Assembly (NCBI RefSeq): GCF_021044795.1
Contig: NZ_JAJNOP010000010.1
Strand: one strand, 5' to 3'
Origin: Acidaminococcus hominis
GTDB taxonomy: Bacteria; Bacillota; Negativicutes; Acidaminococcales; Acidaminococcaceae
DNA: 64,000 nucleotides
The position numbers were made by a program, and so were the translations under genes. The notes under the pieces are model-generated. The model saw only the letters and a program-made list of their open reading frames with translations, was not told the origin of the DNA and did not search any database. Position 1 is the stretch's first letter. Each line of letters opens with the position of its first letter. This document shows, in pieces, positions 1 to 8,122 of this stretch.

Positions 1-262
1 GTTTGGGCGTGAATATCTTCAAAAACTGTCTGCGGTACTCGTAGGCTTTGTTTGGCGTTCCTGCCGCAATCGTGCCTTCCAGCGTGATGTTGCGCATATC
101 CAGCGCGGAGGAGATAAAAAAAGCGCCGTCCTGCTGGGGCGCCTGAAAGGTATTGACGGTCTGGCGGACACTTCCCGCGCCGTCCAGCTTTGTCAGAAAA
201 AACGGCTTTGCCTGCCGGAGCGTCAGTTTCTCTCCCGATTCATTGATATAGGTCAGTTCCAT
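1..262 (-). CDS. Phage distal tail protein (Dit-like), partial
   Basis: The first 87 residues of a phage tail protein run off the left window edge. The start is an ATG at 262, preceded by a strong AAGGAGGG ribosome binding site that overlaps the end of the tape-measure gene. The visible part (MELTYINESGEKLTL, then FFLTKLDGAG and RNITLEGTI) resembles the N-terminus of siphophage distal tail proteins, which form the hub between tail tube and baseplate. Its position directly downstream of the tape-measure gene fits that role. The family assignment is an inference from context and a short N-terminus. Confidence 0.65.
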   Translation of the reverse strand, partial: MELTYINESGEKLTLRQAKPFFLTKLDGAGSVRQTVNTFQAPQQDGAFFISSALDMRNITLEGTIAAGTPNKAYEYRRQFLKIFTPK

Positions 263-274
263 GCCATCCCTCCT

Positions 275-2706
275 TTAGTACTCCAGCGCCAGCTTGCGCG
301 AGAGGTTCTTAAATTCCCGGGCAAGCTCCTTTTCGGACAGCGCCTTAGGGCTGACCACCGAGATATTCTGCGTGATGCTTGTGCCGGCGGAAACCGTCCG
401 CCCGGCCATGCCGGCACTTACGGAAAAGCTTGTGGGGATGGCGTTTTGCATCTCACGCGACACAGAAGCCATCGCGTCCTCGAACCCCACGCCGATGCCT
501 TCGCCCATGTTCCGGCCAAGACCGGCAAACAGCGTCGAGGGCGAATGGATGCCGAAGAAGTCCTTTATGCGGTCCACAATGCCGCCAAAGAAGCCGCTGA
601 TTTTGTTCCACAGCCACGCACCGGCGTCCGAAATGCCCTGCCACAATCCCTTGATGAGGTTGCCGCCCACCTGCGCCATCTGCCCGATGTAGCCGGTGAA
701 CGCCCGGACGAGGCCCGCCACGATCTGCGGCACCGCCTTGACGACTTCCACGATGATGGAGGGCAGATTGGCAATCAGCGACACCAGCAGTTTGACACCC
801 GCCGTGATGATTTTCCCGGTGTTGCCGGCGAAGGCGCTCGACAGCGCGGCGACAATCTGCGGGATGGCGGAAACGACTGTCGCGATGATGAGCGGCAGGT
901 TCTGGATCAGCGCGATAAGGAGTTTCACGCCCGCATCCACAATGAGGGGGATGGAAAGAATCAGCGCGTTCACAAGGCCGTCCACAATCTGAGGAATCGC
1001 CGCCGTCACCGCCTCAATAATCTGCGGCAAAGCCTGCACAAGGGAGGTAAGCAACAAAATCCCTGCCTGCACAATCTGCGGAATCGAGCCAATGAGGAAA
1101 TTCACCAGTGCGGTGATGATGGTGGGGAGCGCCGCCACCAGCTGCGGGATGGCGTCGAGCAGACCCTGCGCCAGTCCGAGAATGAGCTGCAGCGCCGCCT
1201 CCAGCAGCATCGGCAGGTTGTCAATCAGGCCCTGCACGATGGTAGTCACGGCGTTTACCGCCGCGGGAATCAGCTGGGGGAGCGCATTTCCGATGCCTTC
1301 CACCAGAGCAGTCACCAGCTGCACCGCCGCATCAATGAGAAGCGGCAGACTGTCGATGAGGGCGGAAACAATGGTTATGACCGCGTCCACGGCCGCCGGA
1401 ATTAACTGGGGCAGAAGCGTCAGAAGCGTGTCGAGCACCTGCGTGAACAGGCTGACCACGGTGGACAGCAGCGTGGGGAGCAGTTCCCCGACCGCCTGCA
1501 GAATGCCGTCCAAAGCGGCAGGCAGGGCGGCGACGATGTTCTCAATCACCGGCGTGATGTTTTTGACCACGTTTTGAAACGCTTCCACCACGTTGCCGAT
1601 CAGCAGCTGAATATCCGCGTCCGCGTCGCCCAGCCCCGCCGTCAGGTTGCCGATGGCGGACTGCATCCCGGCAATAGAGCCGCTGATGGTTTCGGTCGCT
1701 TCCTTGGCGGTGGTTCCCGTAATGCCCATTTCCGTCTGAATGACATGGATAGCCGCGTACACATCGTTCAGATTGCTGATGTCGTATTTCTGCCCGGACA
1801 GCTTTTCGGCGTCGGCAAGCAGCCGCTCCATCTCCGTTTTTGTGCCGCCGTAGCCGAGTTTTAAATTGTCGAGCATCGTGTAATTCTGCTTGGCAAAGCC
1901 CTGATAGGCGTCCTGAATGGAGGAAATGCTTGTGCCCATCTTGTTGGCGTTGTCGGACATATCGGTAATCGCCGTGTCCGCCGCCTTTGCCGCTTTAGCG
2001 GTGTCTCCGCCGAGGGACTGAATCAGGCTGGCCGAAAAGCTGGTGACCGTCTCCATGTATTCGTTGGCGGACATGCCGGCGGTTTTGAAGGCATTGGCGG
2101 CATAGCTCTGGACAGCCGCGCTGGAATCTTTGAACAGCGTGTCCACGCCGCCCACCAGCTGTTCGTAGTCCGCGTAGGCGGGGCGACGACTTCCTTGCCG
2201 AGCTTGACGGCGGCGGCACCTGCGGCGACTACGACCGCGCCCATCGCAACACCGACGCCCTTTAAAACGCCGCCCAGCTTTTCAAACTTGGAGCCGGACT
2301 TTTCCGCTTCGTTGCCGCTTTCCTTCAGCTCATTCCCCAAATTATCCGCGCCCTCGGCGGATTCTGACAGCTCGCGCTCCATGCCGTTGAGTTCCGCCTG
2401 CGCCTTGTTCAGCTGAATCTGCCAGTTCTGGGTGCGGCGGTCGTTTTCGCCGAAGGAGTCGGAGGCGTTTTGCAGAGCGGCGCGCAGGGTTTCGATTTTC
2501 GTCTTTTGGGCGTCGATCTGCTTATTGAGGACTTCGTTGCGGGCGGCGGCCGCCTGCACGGATTTGTCCTGCTTGTCAAACTGGCTGGTGACAAGCGTCA
2601 TTTCCGAGCCGAGAACTTTGAAAGACTGATTGATATCCGAGAGTGCTTTTTTGAATTCCTTTTCGCCTTCGACGCCGATTTTCAGGCCGAAATCGGAACT
2701 GGACAC
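275..2706 (-). pseudogene. Phage tail tape-measure protein, frameshifted
   Basis: The tape-measure protein sets tail length and fills the tail tube. The N-terminal part (GTG start at 2706 with GGGAGG eight bases upstream) is a coiled-coil-rich stretch of about 175 residues. The reading frame is lost near 2178-2186 within a GGCGGGGCG run. The continuation (AYADYEQLVGGVDTLF) is intact in another frame to 275. The C-terminal fragment has a long hydrophobic region of repeated LPQLIPAAV-type units. The full length would be about 800 residues. Either the gene is inactive or the G-run carries a sequencing error; I cannot tell which. Confidence 0.85.
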
Positions 2707-2721
2707 GGCAATCACCTCCCT

Positions 2722-2931
2722 TCAAATCCCCGGCGGGATGATATCGTCAATGGAAAAGGCCAGTTTCGGTTTTTCCATGCCGAGAAACTGCTTGTGACAG
2801 GCCCATAAATCCAGAAACAGCCCGATGGGCATCAGCCAGAATTCCTCCGCGCTTATGCCCATCTGCACTGTTCCGTAATACAAAAGCCGGGTAAACATCT
2901 CTTCCGTGTTTACCCGACTTGCGCGTTTTTT
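2722..2931 (-). CDS. Tail assembly chaperone T extension (-1 frame of G-T fusion)
   Basis: An open frame without its own good ribosome binding site overlaps the end of the G gene in the -1 frame and continues for about 67 residues. It includes NTEEMFTRLLYYGTVQMG and ends with DDIIPPGI. In lambda-like tailed phages the T part is made only as a G-T fusion through -1 frameshifting, and the fusion recruits tail-tube and tape-measure proteins. Here the fusion would be about 192 residues. The location between G and the tape-measure gene is exactly where T is expected. It is too short and too overlapped to be obvious as a separate gene. Confidence 0.8.
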   Translation of the reverse strand, partial: KKRASRVNTEEMFTRLLYYGTVQMGISAEEFWLMPIGLFLDLWACHKQFLGMEKPKLAFSIDDIIPPGI

Positions 2932-3299
2932 GAGGAGGTTTCTTCCTCGCTCTCCACATTCCGCGCCGTACCCTTGAACATCGCCTCGGTGATGGCGTTT
3001 TTGTACGCCGCCAGATCCAGCGGCGAGGTCAGCAGTTCCACGTCCTCCTCAGTCAGCAGTTCCTGCGGCGCGTCCTTGTTTTTGAGGTTGTGAATCAGGA
3101 TGGACTGATTTGCCAGCAGAGTAAGAAGCCAGACAATTTCATCCAGCGCCATCTCAAAATTTTCGGACTTCATCAGCTTTTCGCCGAGGTTTTCCAGCCC
3201 GCCGTAGCGGCGCGCGATTTCCTTGGTGGCGCGTGTGGTGAGAATCAGTTCATACTCTTTTCCGCCGATTTTGATCACGGCGCTTCGTTCATTCCCCAT
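2910..3299 (-). CDS. Tail assembly chaperone G
   Basis: A 129-residue acidic protein (MGNERSAVIKIGGKEYELIL start) sits between the major tail protein and the tape-measure gene, the conserved position of lambda gpG-type chaperones. It contains a helical segment with the ARRYGGLENLGEKL motif typical of Firmicute phage G proteins. Near its C-terminus the sequence passes through an A-AAA-AAC heptamer, where a fraction of ribosomes probably shift to the T frame. The unshifted product ends five codons later. Confidence 0.8.
   Translation of the reverse strand: MGNERSAVIKIGGKEYELILTTRATKEIARRYGGLENLGEKLMKSENFEMALDEIVWLLTLLANQSILIHNLKNKDAPQELLTEEDVELLTSPLDLAAYKNAITEAMFKGTARNVESEEETSSKNAQVG
2925..2931 (-). 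other. -1 ribosomal frameshift slippery heptamer
   Basis: On the coding strand the heptamer is A AAA AAC, in the correct phase with the G frame. A -1 slip joins the G frame to the T extension that ends at 2722. This matches the known G/GT mechanism of tailed phages. No downstream stimulatory structure was modelled. Confidence 0.8.
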
Positions 3300-3312
3300 G
3301 CGTCATCCCTCC

Positions 3313-3912
3313 TTATTCGCCGGACGTCGCTTCAGTGTAGGTGGGTTCATACACCTGCCCGAACCAGCCGGTGATGGTTTCGGTCGTCACGCCGGAAGCA
3401 CCCTCGGAAACCTCCGCCTTCCACGGGTGCGTTCCCTTGGAATCCGGCTTGTTGCGGCGCATGACCGTGCCTTCAATGCTGGGCGTTTGAAAGGTGATGG
3501 AATCGCCCTTTGTCTGCAGGTTGGTGGACGGGATGCCGAAAATGACGCGGTACAGCCAGAAATACCGGTACTTGCCGTTTGCCCGCAGGGCGCGGAAGCC
3601 GATCGCCACCGGCGGAGCGATGTTCTCGCCCGCTGAAATCAGTACGCCGTTGTCGTCCGCCAAAGCGCCGGTGAGATTCTGCGCCGCGGTGATGCCGATA
3701 TCGTCCACGCCCAGCGTCAGCTTGCCGGACTTGAAGTCCTTGACCACCTCCGACGCGCCGTCATCGGCGTAAAGCGTCGCTTCGGCAAGCTCCACGGACA
3801 ATTCCGCCGAGATGGCCTTTGCGAGGATTTCCGGTGTGCCATAGGTTTCCTCGCCGTCCTCGGCTTCAGTGATTTTTGCGTAATAGAGCTTATCCATTCC
3901 AATGGTAGCCAT
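3313..3912 (-). CDS. Phage major tail protein
   Basis: This 199-residue protein starts MATIGMDKLYYAKI, the typical N-terminus of siphophage major tail (tube) proteins. It continues with EDGEETYGTPEILAKAI and SVELAEATLYADDG, hallmarks of the phi13-type tube family. It polymerises around the tape measure to build the tail tube. It lies upstream of the G/T chaperones and downstream of the tail completion protein, the canonical order. No disruption is seen. Confidence 0.85.
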   Translation of the reverse strand: MATIGMDKLYYAKITEAEDGEETYGTPEILAKAISAELSVELAEATLYADDGASEVVKDFKSGKLTLGVDDIGITAAQNLTGALADDNGVLISAGENIAPPVAIGFRALRANGKYRYFWLYRVIFGIPSTNLQTKGDSITFQTPSIEGTVMRRNKPDSKGTHPWKAEVSEGASGVTTETITGWFGQVYEPTYTEATSGE

Positions 3913-3915
3913 GTA

Positions 3916-4254
3916 TTATTCCTCCGTTTCATAAGACTGCGCCACATCAATGGCGTAGTGGTGGTAGCCGGTATCGTCCTCATGCCCGACATAGGTGCGT
4001 GCCGTGATGGTAAAACCCGCACGAAGCAGAGCACCGGTAATCTGCCGCTTGCGCTGCAGGTAATTGCCTTTGGAAAAGAGCGAAATCCGCACCTCGGACA
4101 CATCCATCAGCGGCGCGTTGTCGCCGAACAGGGCGAAATCGTCTGCCAGCGGTGTCAGCACCAGATATTCGTCGGGCGGAACACCGGAAAAAACGCCCGT
4201 CTCCACAGGGAGAATGGGCGTGAGAAGCGTATTCAGTTCCGAAAGCACGCTCAT
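3916..4254 (-). CDS. Phage tail completion/terminator-like protein
   Basis: A 112-residue protein (MSVLSELNTLLTPILPVETG) sits between the HK97-gp10-like protein and the tail tube protein. Small proteins here cap the tail tube and join it to the head. The PPDEYLVLTPL and VGHEDDTGYHHYAIDVA segments fit the Firmicute phage tail-terminator group. Its start overlaps the upstream stop by four bases, which suggests translational coupling. The name rests on context and similarity recalled from memory. Confidence 0.65.
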   Translation of the reverse strand: MSVLSELNTLLTPILPVETGVFSGVPPDEYLVLTPLADDFALFGDNAPLMDVSEVRISLFSKGNYLQRKRQITGALLRAGFTITARTYVGHEDDTGYHHYAIDVAQSYETEE

Positions 4255-4685
4255 ATTTTCCGCACCTCCTCGTCCAGCTTTGATTTCATCGTTTCGATAC
4301 AGGCTCTGCGGCTCTGGGTTTTCGCCGGCTTGAGAAAGGGCTTGGGCGGCTGACCGTGCCTGCCATATTCCAGAATATTGGCGATTTTGGCGTTGCTGCC
4401 GCCGCCCGGGCGCGGCTCGGCAAAGCCGACCTTGATGTCCCAGCCCGAGCCGTCCCGTTTGGGTTTGGCGGGCGAAAGCCCCAGCGCGCTTTCTAGTTCG
4501 CCGGTGGAGCGGCTGGGAACTTTCGTGCCTTTCCCGACGACGGCGGAGAGATTGGATTTTACCCGCTCCAGCACCACCTGCCCGCCGGCTTCGAGAACTT
4601 TCGGCAGGATTTCGTCCGTCTTTTCATTCAGCCGGGAAACCTTCAAGAGAAAGTCCTCCGGCATTTTCATTTCTACCCGTGCCAT
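4251..4685 (-). CDS. HK97 gp10-family neck/tail protein
   Basis: This 144-residue protein begins MARVEMKMPEDFLLKVSRL and contains the NILEYGRHGQPPKPFLKPA motif diagnostic of HK97-gp10-like proteins. These act at the neck during head-tail joining. It is translationally coupled to the next gene through an ATGA overlap. The ORF is intact. Confidence 0.8.
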   Translation of the reverse strand: MARVEMKMPEDFLLKVSRLNEKTDEILPKVLEAGGQVVLERVKSNLSAVVGKGTKVPSRSTGELESALGLSPAKPKRDGSGWDIKVGFAEPRPGGGSNAKIANILEYGRHGQPPKPFLKPAKTQSRRACIETMKSKLDEEVRKI

Positions 4686-4759
4686 CTCGTCCTCACAAAC
4701 TCCTTTCCGCTACATCCGCCTGTCGTCGGATATCCGCTCCAATCCGTTGTTCGTCCTCT

Positions 4760-4786
4760 CCCCACAAAGTCTGCGACTTTGCGGGG
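4760..4786. repeat. Inverted repeat between phage genes
   Basis: CCCCACAAAGTC and GACTTTGCGGGG flank a 3-base loop, giving a 12-bp stem with one G-U/A-C position. It fills part of the gap between the head-closure and gp10-like genes. It lacks a following T-run, so it is not a clear terminator. Confidence 0.6.
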
Positions 4787-4792
4787 TCCCCC

Positions 4793-5125
4793 TTATTCGC
4801 TCCCTTCCACCAGTTCGCACAGGCACTCCACATACATTCCGCGCCCGCGCACATCCTCCGCGCTGGTGATGCGGTACCGCTTTTCTTCACAGACGATGAA
4901 TTGCGCCGGACTGACCTCGACACCGGGGATTTTGCGGAAACGGAACAGCACGGACGCTTCGGAAAACACCGCCCTGTTTGCCCAGCGCTCCGAGCCGTTT
5001 CGGTCCTCCTTGTAGGCGCGCACCGAGGCGAGAACTGTGTCGCCCTGCGTGATAAAGCCGTCCTCGTCCTTGACCGGCGCGTTGGAGATGATGTCAATGA
5101 AGCTGTTCATTTTTCCGAAAGACAA
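4793..5125 (-). CDS. Phage head closure (head-tail adaptor) protein
   Basis: This 110-residue protein (MNSFIDIISNAPVKDEDGF, then RAYKEDRNGSERWANRA and SAEDVRGRGMYVECLCE) has the pattern of SPP1 gp16-type head closure proteins, which seal the connector before tail attachment. The best ribosome binding site, AGGAGG seven bases upstream, selects a TTG start at 5125; an ATG five codons in is the alternative. It sits between the connector and gp10-like genes as expected. Confidence 0.75.
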   Translation of the reverse strand: MSFGKMNSFIDIISNAPVKDEDGFITQGDTVLASVRAYKEDRNGSERWANRAVFSEASVLFRFRKIPGVEVSPAQFIVCEEKRYRITSAEDVRGRGMYVECLCELVEGSE

Positions 5126-5148
5126 TACACGCCCTCCTTATCCGCGAT

Positions 5149-5208
5149 GTTTTATGCGGTTTTGCGAAGCAAAATTTCGGCAAGCGTTTACGCCGAAAAG
5201 CATAAAAC
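5149..5208. repeat. Nested inverted repeats (three-way junction)
   Basis: GTTTTATGC (5149-5157) pairs with GCATAAAAC (5200-5208). Inside lie two smaller hairpins: TTTTGC/GCAAAA at 5160-5174 and CGGC/GCCG at 5178-5195. The element occupies the gap between two morphogenesis genes, where phage genomes are normally tightly packed. A 32-codon frame also runs through it on the minus strand, with an ATG overlapping the preceding stop, but nothing about its product is recognisable. Confidence 0.6.
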
Positions 5209-5232
5209 TCGCGAGCCTTGCTTGCAAGACTC

Positions 5233-5550
5233 TCATAGCTTCCAATCCCGGTCAAGCCGCAAAAGAAGGTTGACCGTATCCCAGACCTGCCGGCCCGCCT
5301 GCACGGAATCGGCAAAAAAGCCGCCGGTGGAACCGTCGCGGCTTTCATAGAAATGCGATGCCAGCATGATGACCGCCTGTTCGGTGGTTGCCGGCATCGT
5401 ATTTTCTGTGTAATAGCCCTCCGGGATATGCTGATAGCTTTCGGCATAACGGACGGCGGCGGTGATGTACATCTGCAGAAGCTCGTCGTCTTCCGTATGT
5501 GAAAGAATCAGATTGGCTTTGACTTTTTCAAGCAGGGTGTCCAGTGCCAT
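5233..5550 (-). CDS. Phage head-tail connector (gp6-like)
   Basis: This 105-residue protein begins MALDTLLEKVKANLIL and contains DDELLQMYITAAVRYAESYQ and AVIMLASHFYESRDG. Those features are typical of HK97 gp6/SPP1 gp15-like connectors, which form the ring under the portal. It lies directly downstream of the capsid gene, its usual position, and is intact. Confidence 0.8.
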   Translation of the reverse strand: MALDTLLEKVKANLILSHTEDDELLQMYITAAVRYAESYQHIPEGYYTENTMPATTEQAVIMLASHFYESRDGSTGGFFADSVQAGRQVWDTVNLLLRLDRDWKL

Positions 5551-5577
5551 GACCGCCGCCTCCTTTCGTTTTAATGC

Positions 5578-6755
5578 TTATGAACCCATTTGCAGAAGCT
5601 GAATGCCCTCGGCGAGAATGACCTTGCCGTCCACGCGCTCGGCGGCGATGAAGCCCACCTGCCCGTTGCCGGCGTAGAGTTCGTTCAGGCGCTGTACCGT
5701 GCGGCCCATGCGGTCGGCAATCCAGTAGTTGGAGAAATCACCAAACGCAATCGGGAGCGAACCCGCCTCCGCCGCCGGCACATAAGGACTGGTGTAGAGC
5801 GGATAGCCCAGCAGTCGGTCCGGCTGACCTGCCTGCACGGAGGGCTGCCAGAGGTACGCACCGTTGGAGTCCTTCAGCTTGCGCAGGGCGGATACGGTGA
5901 TGTCTTTCATGAGAAACACCGCGTTTCTCCGATAGGGGCTTTTGAGCGCGTAAATCAGGTCAATGAGATTGTCCACGGTGATAGCCGTCGGGGAGCTTGC
6001 CGTCACGCCCACCGTGCCGCCGCTTGCGGTGAAAATGCCCGTGGGCTGACCGGTTCCGGTACCCACGCAGAAGGCTTCCTCCTCGGCGATGCCGAAGGCT
6101 CTGGCAAACTCCCGCGCGATGTAGCTCTCCAAATCAAACATGCTGTCCTGAAGCAGCTCCACGGAAACCTTGACAAGGTCGGTGAGCTTGAACGCGTCAA
6201 TGGTTTTCTGCGCGAATGTGGGGTTGCTTTCGACATAGGCGGCGTTTTCCGCCGTCCACTGCGCGGTGGAATGGGTGGCCGCAATGGGGATTTTGCGCTC
6301 CGCCGAGGTGTTGATGGTCTTGGCGATGGAGCGGATGATGTTCGCCTCCTCCAGACCACAATCTGCGTTTCAAATTCCGTCGGAACCAGATAGCCGCCGT
6401 CGGTGTCTGGGGACGTGCTCAGCACGTTGTTGACGGGCGCTCTGCCGCGCAGAATGTTGAGAAAATCCGCGCGGTATTCGGCGGTTGCGCGGGGAGAAGC
6501 GGGTTTTGATCCCTGTGCGCCGGGCTTTTCGGTCAGCGGTGCGCTGGTGGGGCGGCTCATTTCCGCATCCCGTGCGACGCGGTCCTCCTCAATGGCAATC
6601 TGCCGCGCCATTGCGTCCACGTCCGCGAGCATCTTGTCGTAGGTTGTGTTGTCTTCGGCAGAGAGCACGCCGTCCTTGGCGCGTGCGTCAAGAAACGCCT
6701 TTGCCGCGTCCCATGCCTTTGCGCGCTTTTCGCGCAGTTCAAGTACTTTTTTCAT
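5578..6755 (-). pseudogene. HK97-family major capsid protein, frameshifted
   Basis: The N-terminal part (MKKVLELREKRAKAWDAAKAF) is the coiled-coil delta/scaffold domain. It is followed by STSPDTDGGYLVPTEFE, a classic HK97-fold entry. At 6351-6363 the frame breaks (QIV, then a shift, then GLEEANIIR). The rest continues to 5578 in another frame, with the P-domain and the GTGTGQPTGIF loop intact. The whole would be about 390 residues, the usual size. One or two bases appear lost. Either the capsid gene is dead or the position is misread. Confidence 0.87.
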
Positions 6756-6770
6756 AATCCAATACCTCCG

Positions 6771-7532
6771 TTAAATGTATTTACGAGCCTGCAGCTTCTG
6801 CATGGCCTCGGTGATGGAAACGCCCATAGGAACGTTGTCCAGCTTCTTTTCCGCTATCGGAGCGGATTTCGGGATGAGCTTGTTCATAAGCGAATTGGTG
6901 ACCGCCCTGCGGGAAAAAGCAAAAACGACATCCTCGGTGCGGCCGCGTTTCGCGTCCTCGAGAATGCCGTCCGCAAAGCCCAGCTCGATGGCTTTGTTGG
7001 CGTTCATATAGGTTTCGCCGTCCATGAGATGCGAGATTTTTGCCCGCGACTGTCCGGTCTTGATTTCGTAGGCGTTGATGATGCTTTCCTTGACTTCGGA
7101 GAGCATATCGATTGCCTTCTGCATTTCCTCGGTGTCGCCGATGGCAACGGTCAATGGATTGTGAATCATCATGAGCGCTGTGGGCGCCATCAGCACCTGC
7201 GTTCCCGCCATAGCAATCACCGATGCTGCACTTGCCGCGATGCCGTCGATTTTGACCGTGACCTCGTGCGGATAATCCATGAGCATGGTGTAAATCTGGC
7301 TTGCCGCCACGCAGTCCCCGCCGGGCGAGTTAATCCATACCACAATATCGCCGCTACCGGAAAACAGCTCATCCTTAAACATGCGCGGTGTGATTTCATC
7401 GCCCCACCAGCTTTCGTCCGCAACGGTGCCGTCGAGATATAGGGTGCGGATACCGGTGTTTTCGTCATTGTCCCAATTCCAGAAATGCGTTTTATCGTGC
7501 GCCCGGGCGGGACTTCGTTTGGTTCTGTCCAT
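6771..7532 (-). CDS. Phage ClpP-like prohead protease
   Basis: A ClpP-fold serine peptidase of 253 residues that processes the capsid delta domain or scaffold. The oxyanion/serine region INSPGGDCVAA and DGIAASAASVIAMAG is present, with the histidine in LMMIHNP. The start at 7532 is chosen because GGAGG lies nine bases upstream; the longer frame extends into the portal gene. It overlaps the portal end by 41 bases and precedes the capsid, the normal HK97-type order. Confidence 0.88.
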   Translation of the reverse strand: MDRTKRSPARAHDKTHFWNWDNDENTGIRTLYLDGTVADESWWGDEITPRMFKDELFSGSGDIVVWINSPGGDCVAASQIYTMLMDYPHEVTVKIDGIAASAASVIAMAGTQVLMAPTALMMIHNPLTVAIGDTEEMQKAIDMLSEVKESIINAYEIKTGQSRAKISHLMDGETYMNANKAIELGFADGILEDAKRGRTEDVVFAFSRRAVTNSLMNKLIPKSAPIAEKKLDNVPMGVSITEAMQKLQARKYI

Positions 7533-8025
7533 CTGAGGGTTCCTCCGTTTCTGTTGCAGCCGTATTCGCAAATGCACCAGCATCAGCAAGCTTGGTCATT
7601 GCGCCGTTGATGAGATACAAATCGCCGCCTTGTTCTGCGGGTATGCGGTCGAGGTTCTCCAGTTCCCGGATATCATTTGCTGACATCCAGCCGTTTTGCC
7701 TTGCGGTCGCGTAGCCGGTCATGCGGCTGGCATAGTCACCGCGGAGCAGACCGTCCACATTGAATTTTGTAAACACCGTGCGCTTTTCGCTGTCGAGCAG
7801 AAGCGACTTGTTCATCGCCTGCTCCCAGCGAATCACCCACGGGTCAAGTGTGTATTTCACGAACTCCAGCGACTGCTGCTCAATATTGGAAAAGCTCGAC
7901 TTTTCAAGGTCGGCCAGCATGTGCGGCGGCACCCTGAAAATTCGAGCGATTTCATTGATTTGGAATTTTCGCGTTTCCAAAAACTGCGCCTGTTCGGGAG
8001 AAATGGCGATGGGCGTGTACTTGAG
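7492..8025 (-). pseudogene. Phage portal protein, 3' fragment
   Basis: Only the C-terminal ~177 residues of an HK97-family portal remain, starting at LKYTPIAISPEQAQF. They include FQINEIARIFRVPPHML and SFSNIEQQSLEFVKYT, strongly conserved portal motifs. Typical portals have about 400 residues. The break is exactly at the 3' end of a group II intron. The missing N-terminal half is not found on the far side of the intron, so this is a truncated gene rather than a spliceable one. Confidence 0.88.
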
Positions 8026-8122
8026 GTAGAGTAGGCAAGTGCCGCCGTGCATTGTTTCCAATGTCGGTTTGCACAAGCCTCTCCCCAAACCGTGCTTACA
8101 CCTCTCGATGTACACGGCTTTC
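8026..8122 (-). ncRNA. Group II intron domains V-VI
   Basis: Domain V lies at about 8087-8119 on the minus strand: AGCCGTG pairs with CACGGTT around a GAGAGG-containing hairpin, with the AGC catalytic triad at its base. Domain VI follows, and the intron closes with CTACTCTAC at 8026. This arrangement is the standard 3' end of bacterial group II introns. Confidence 0.75.
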
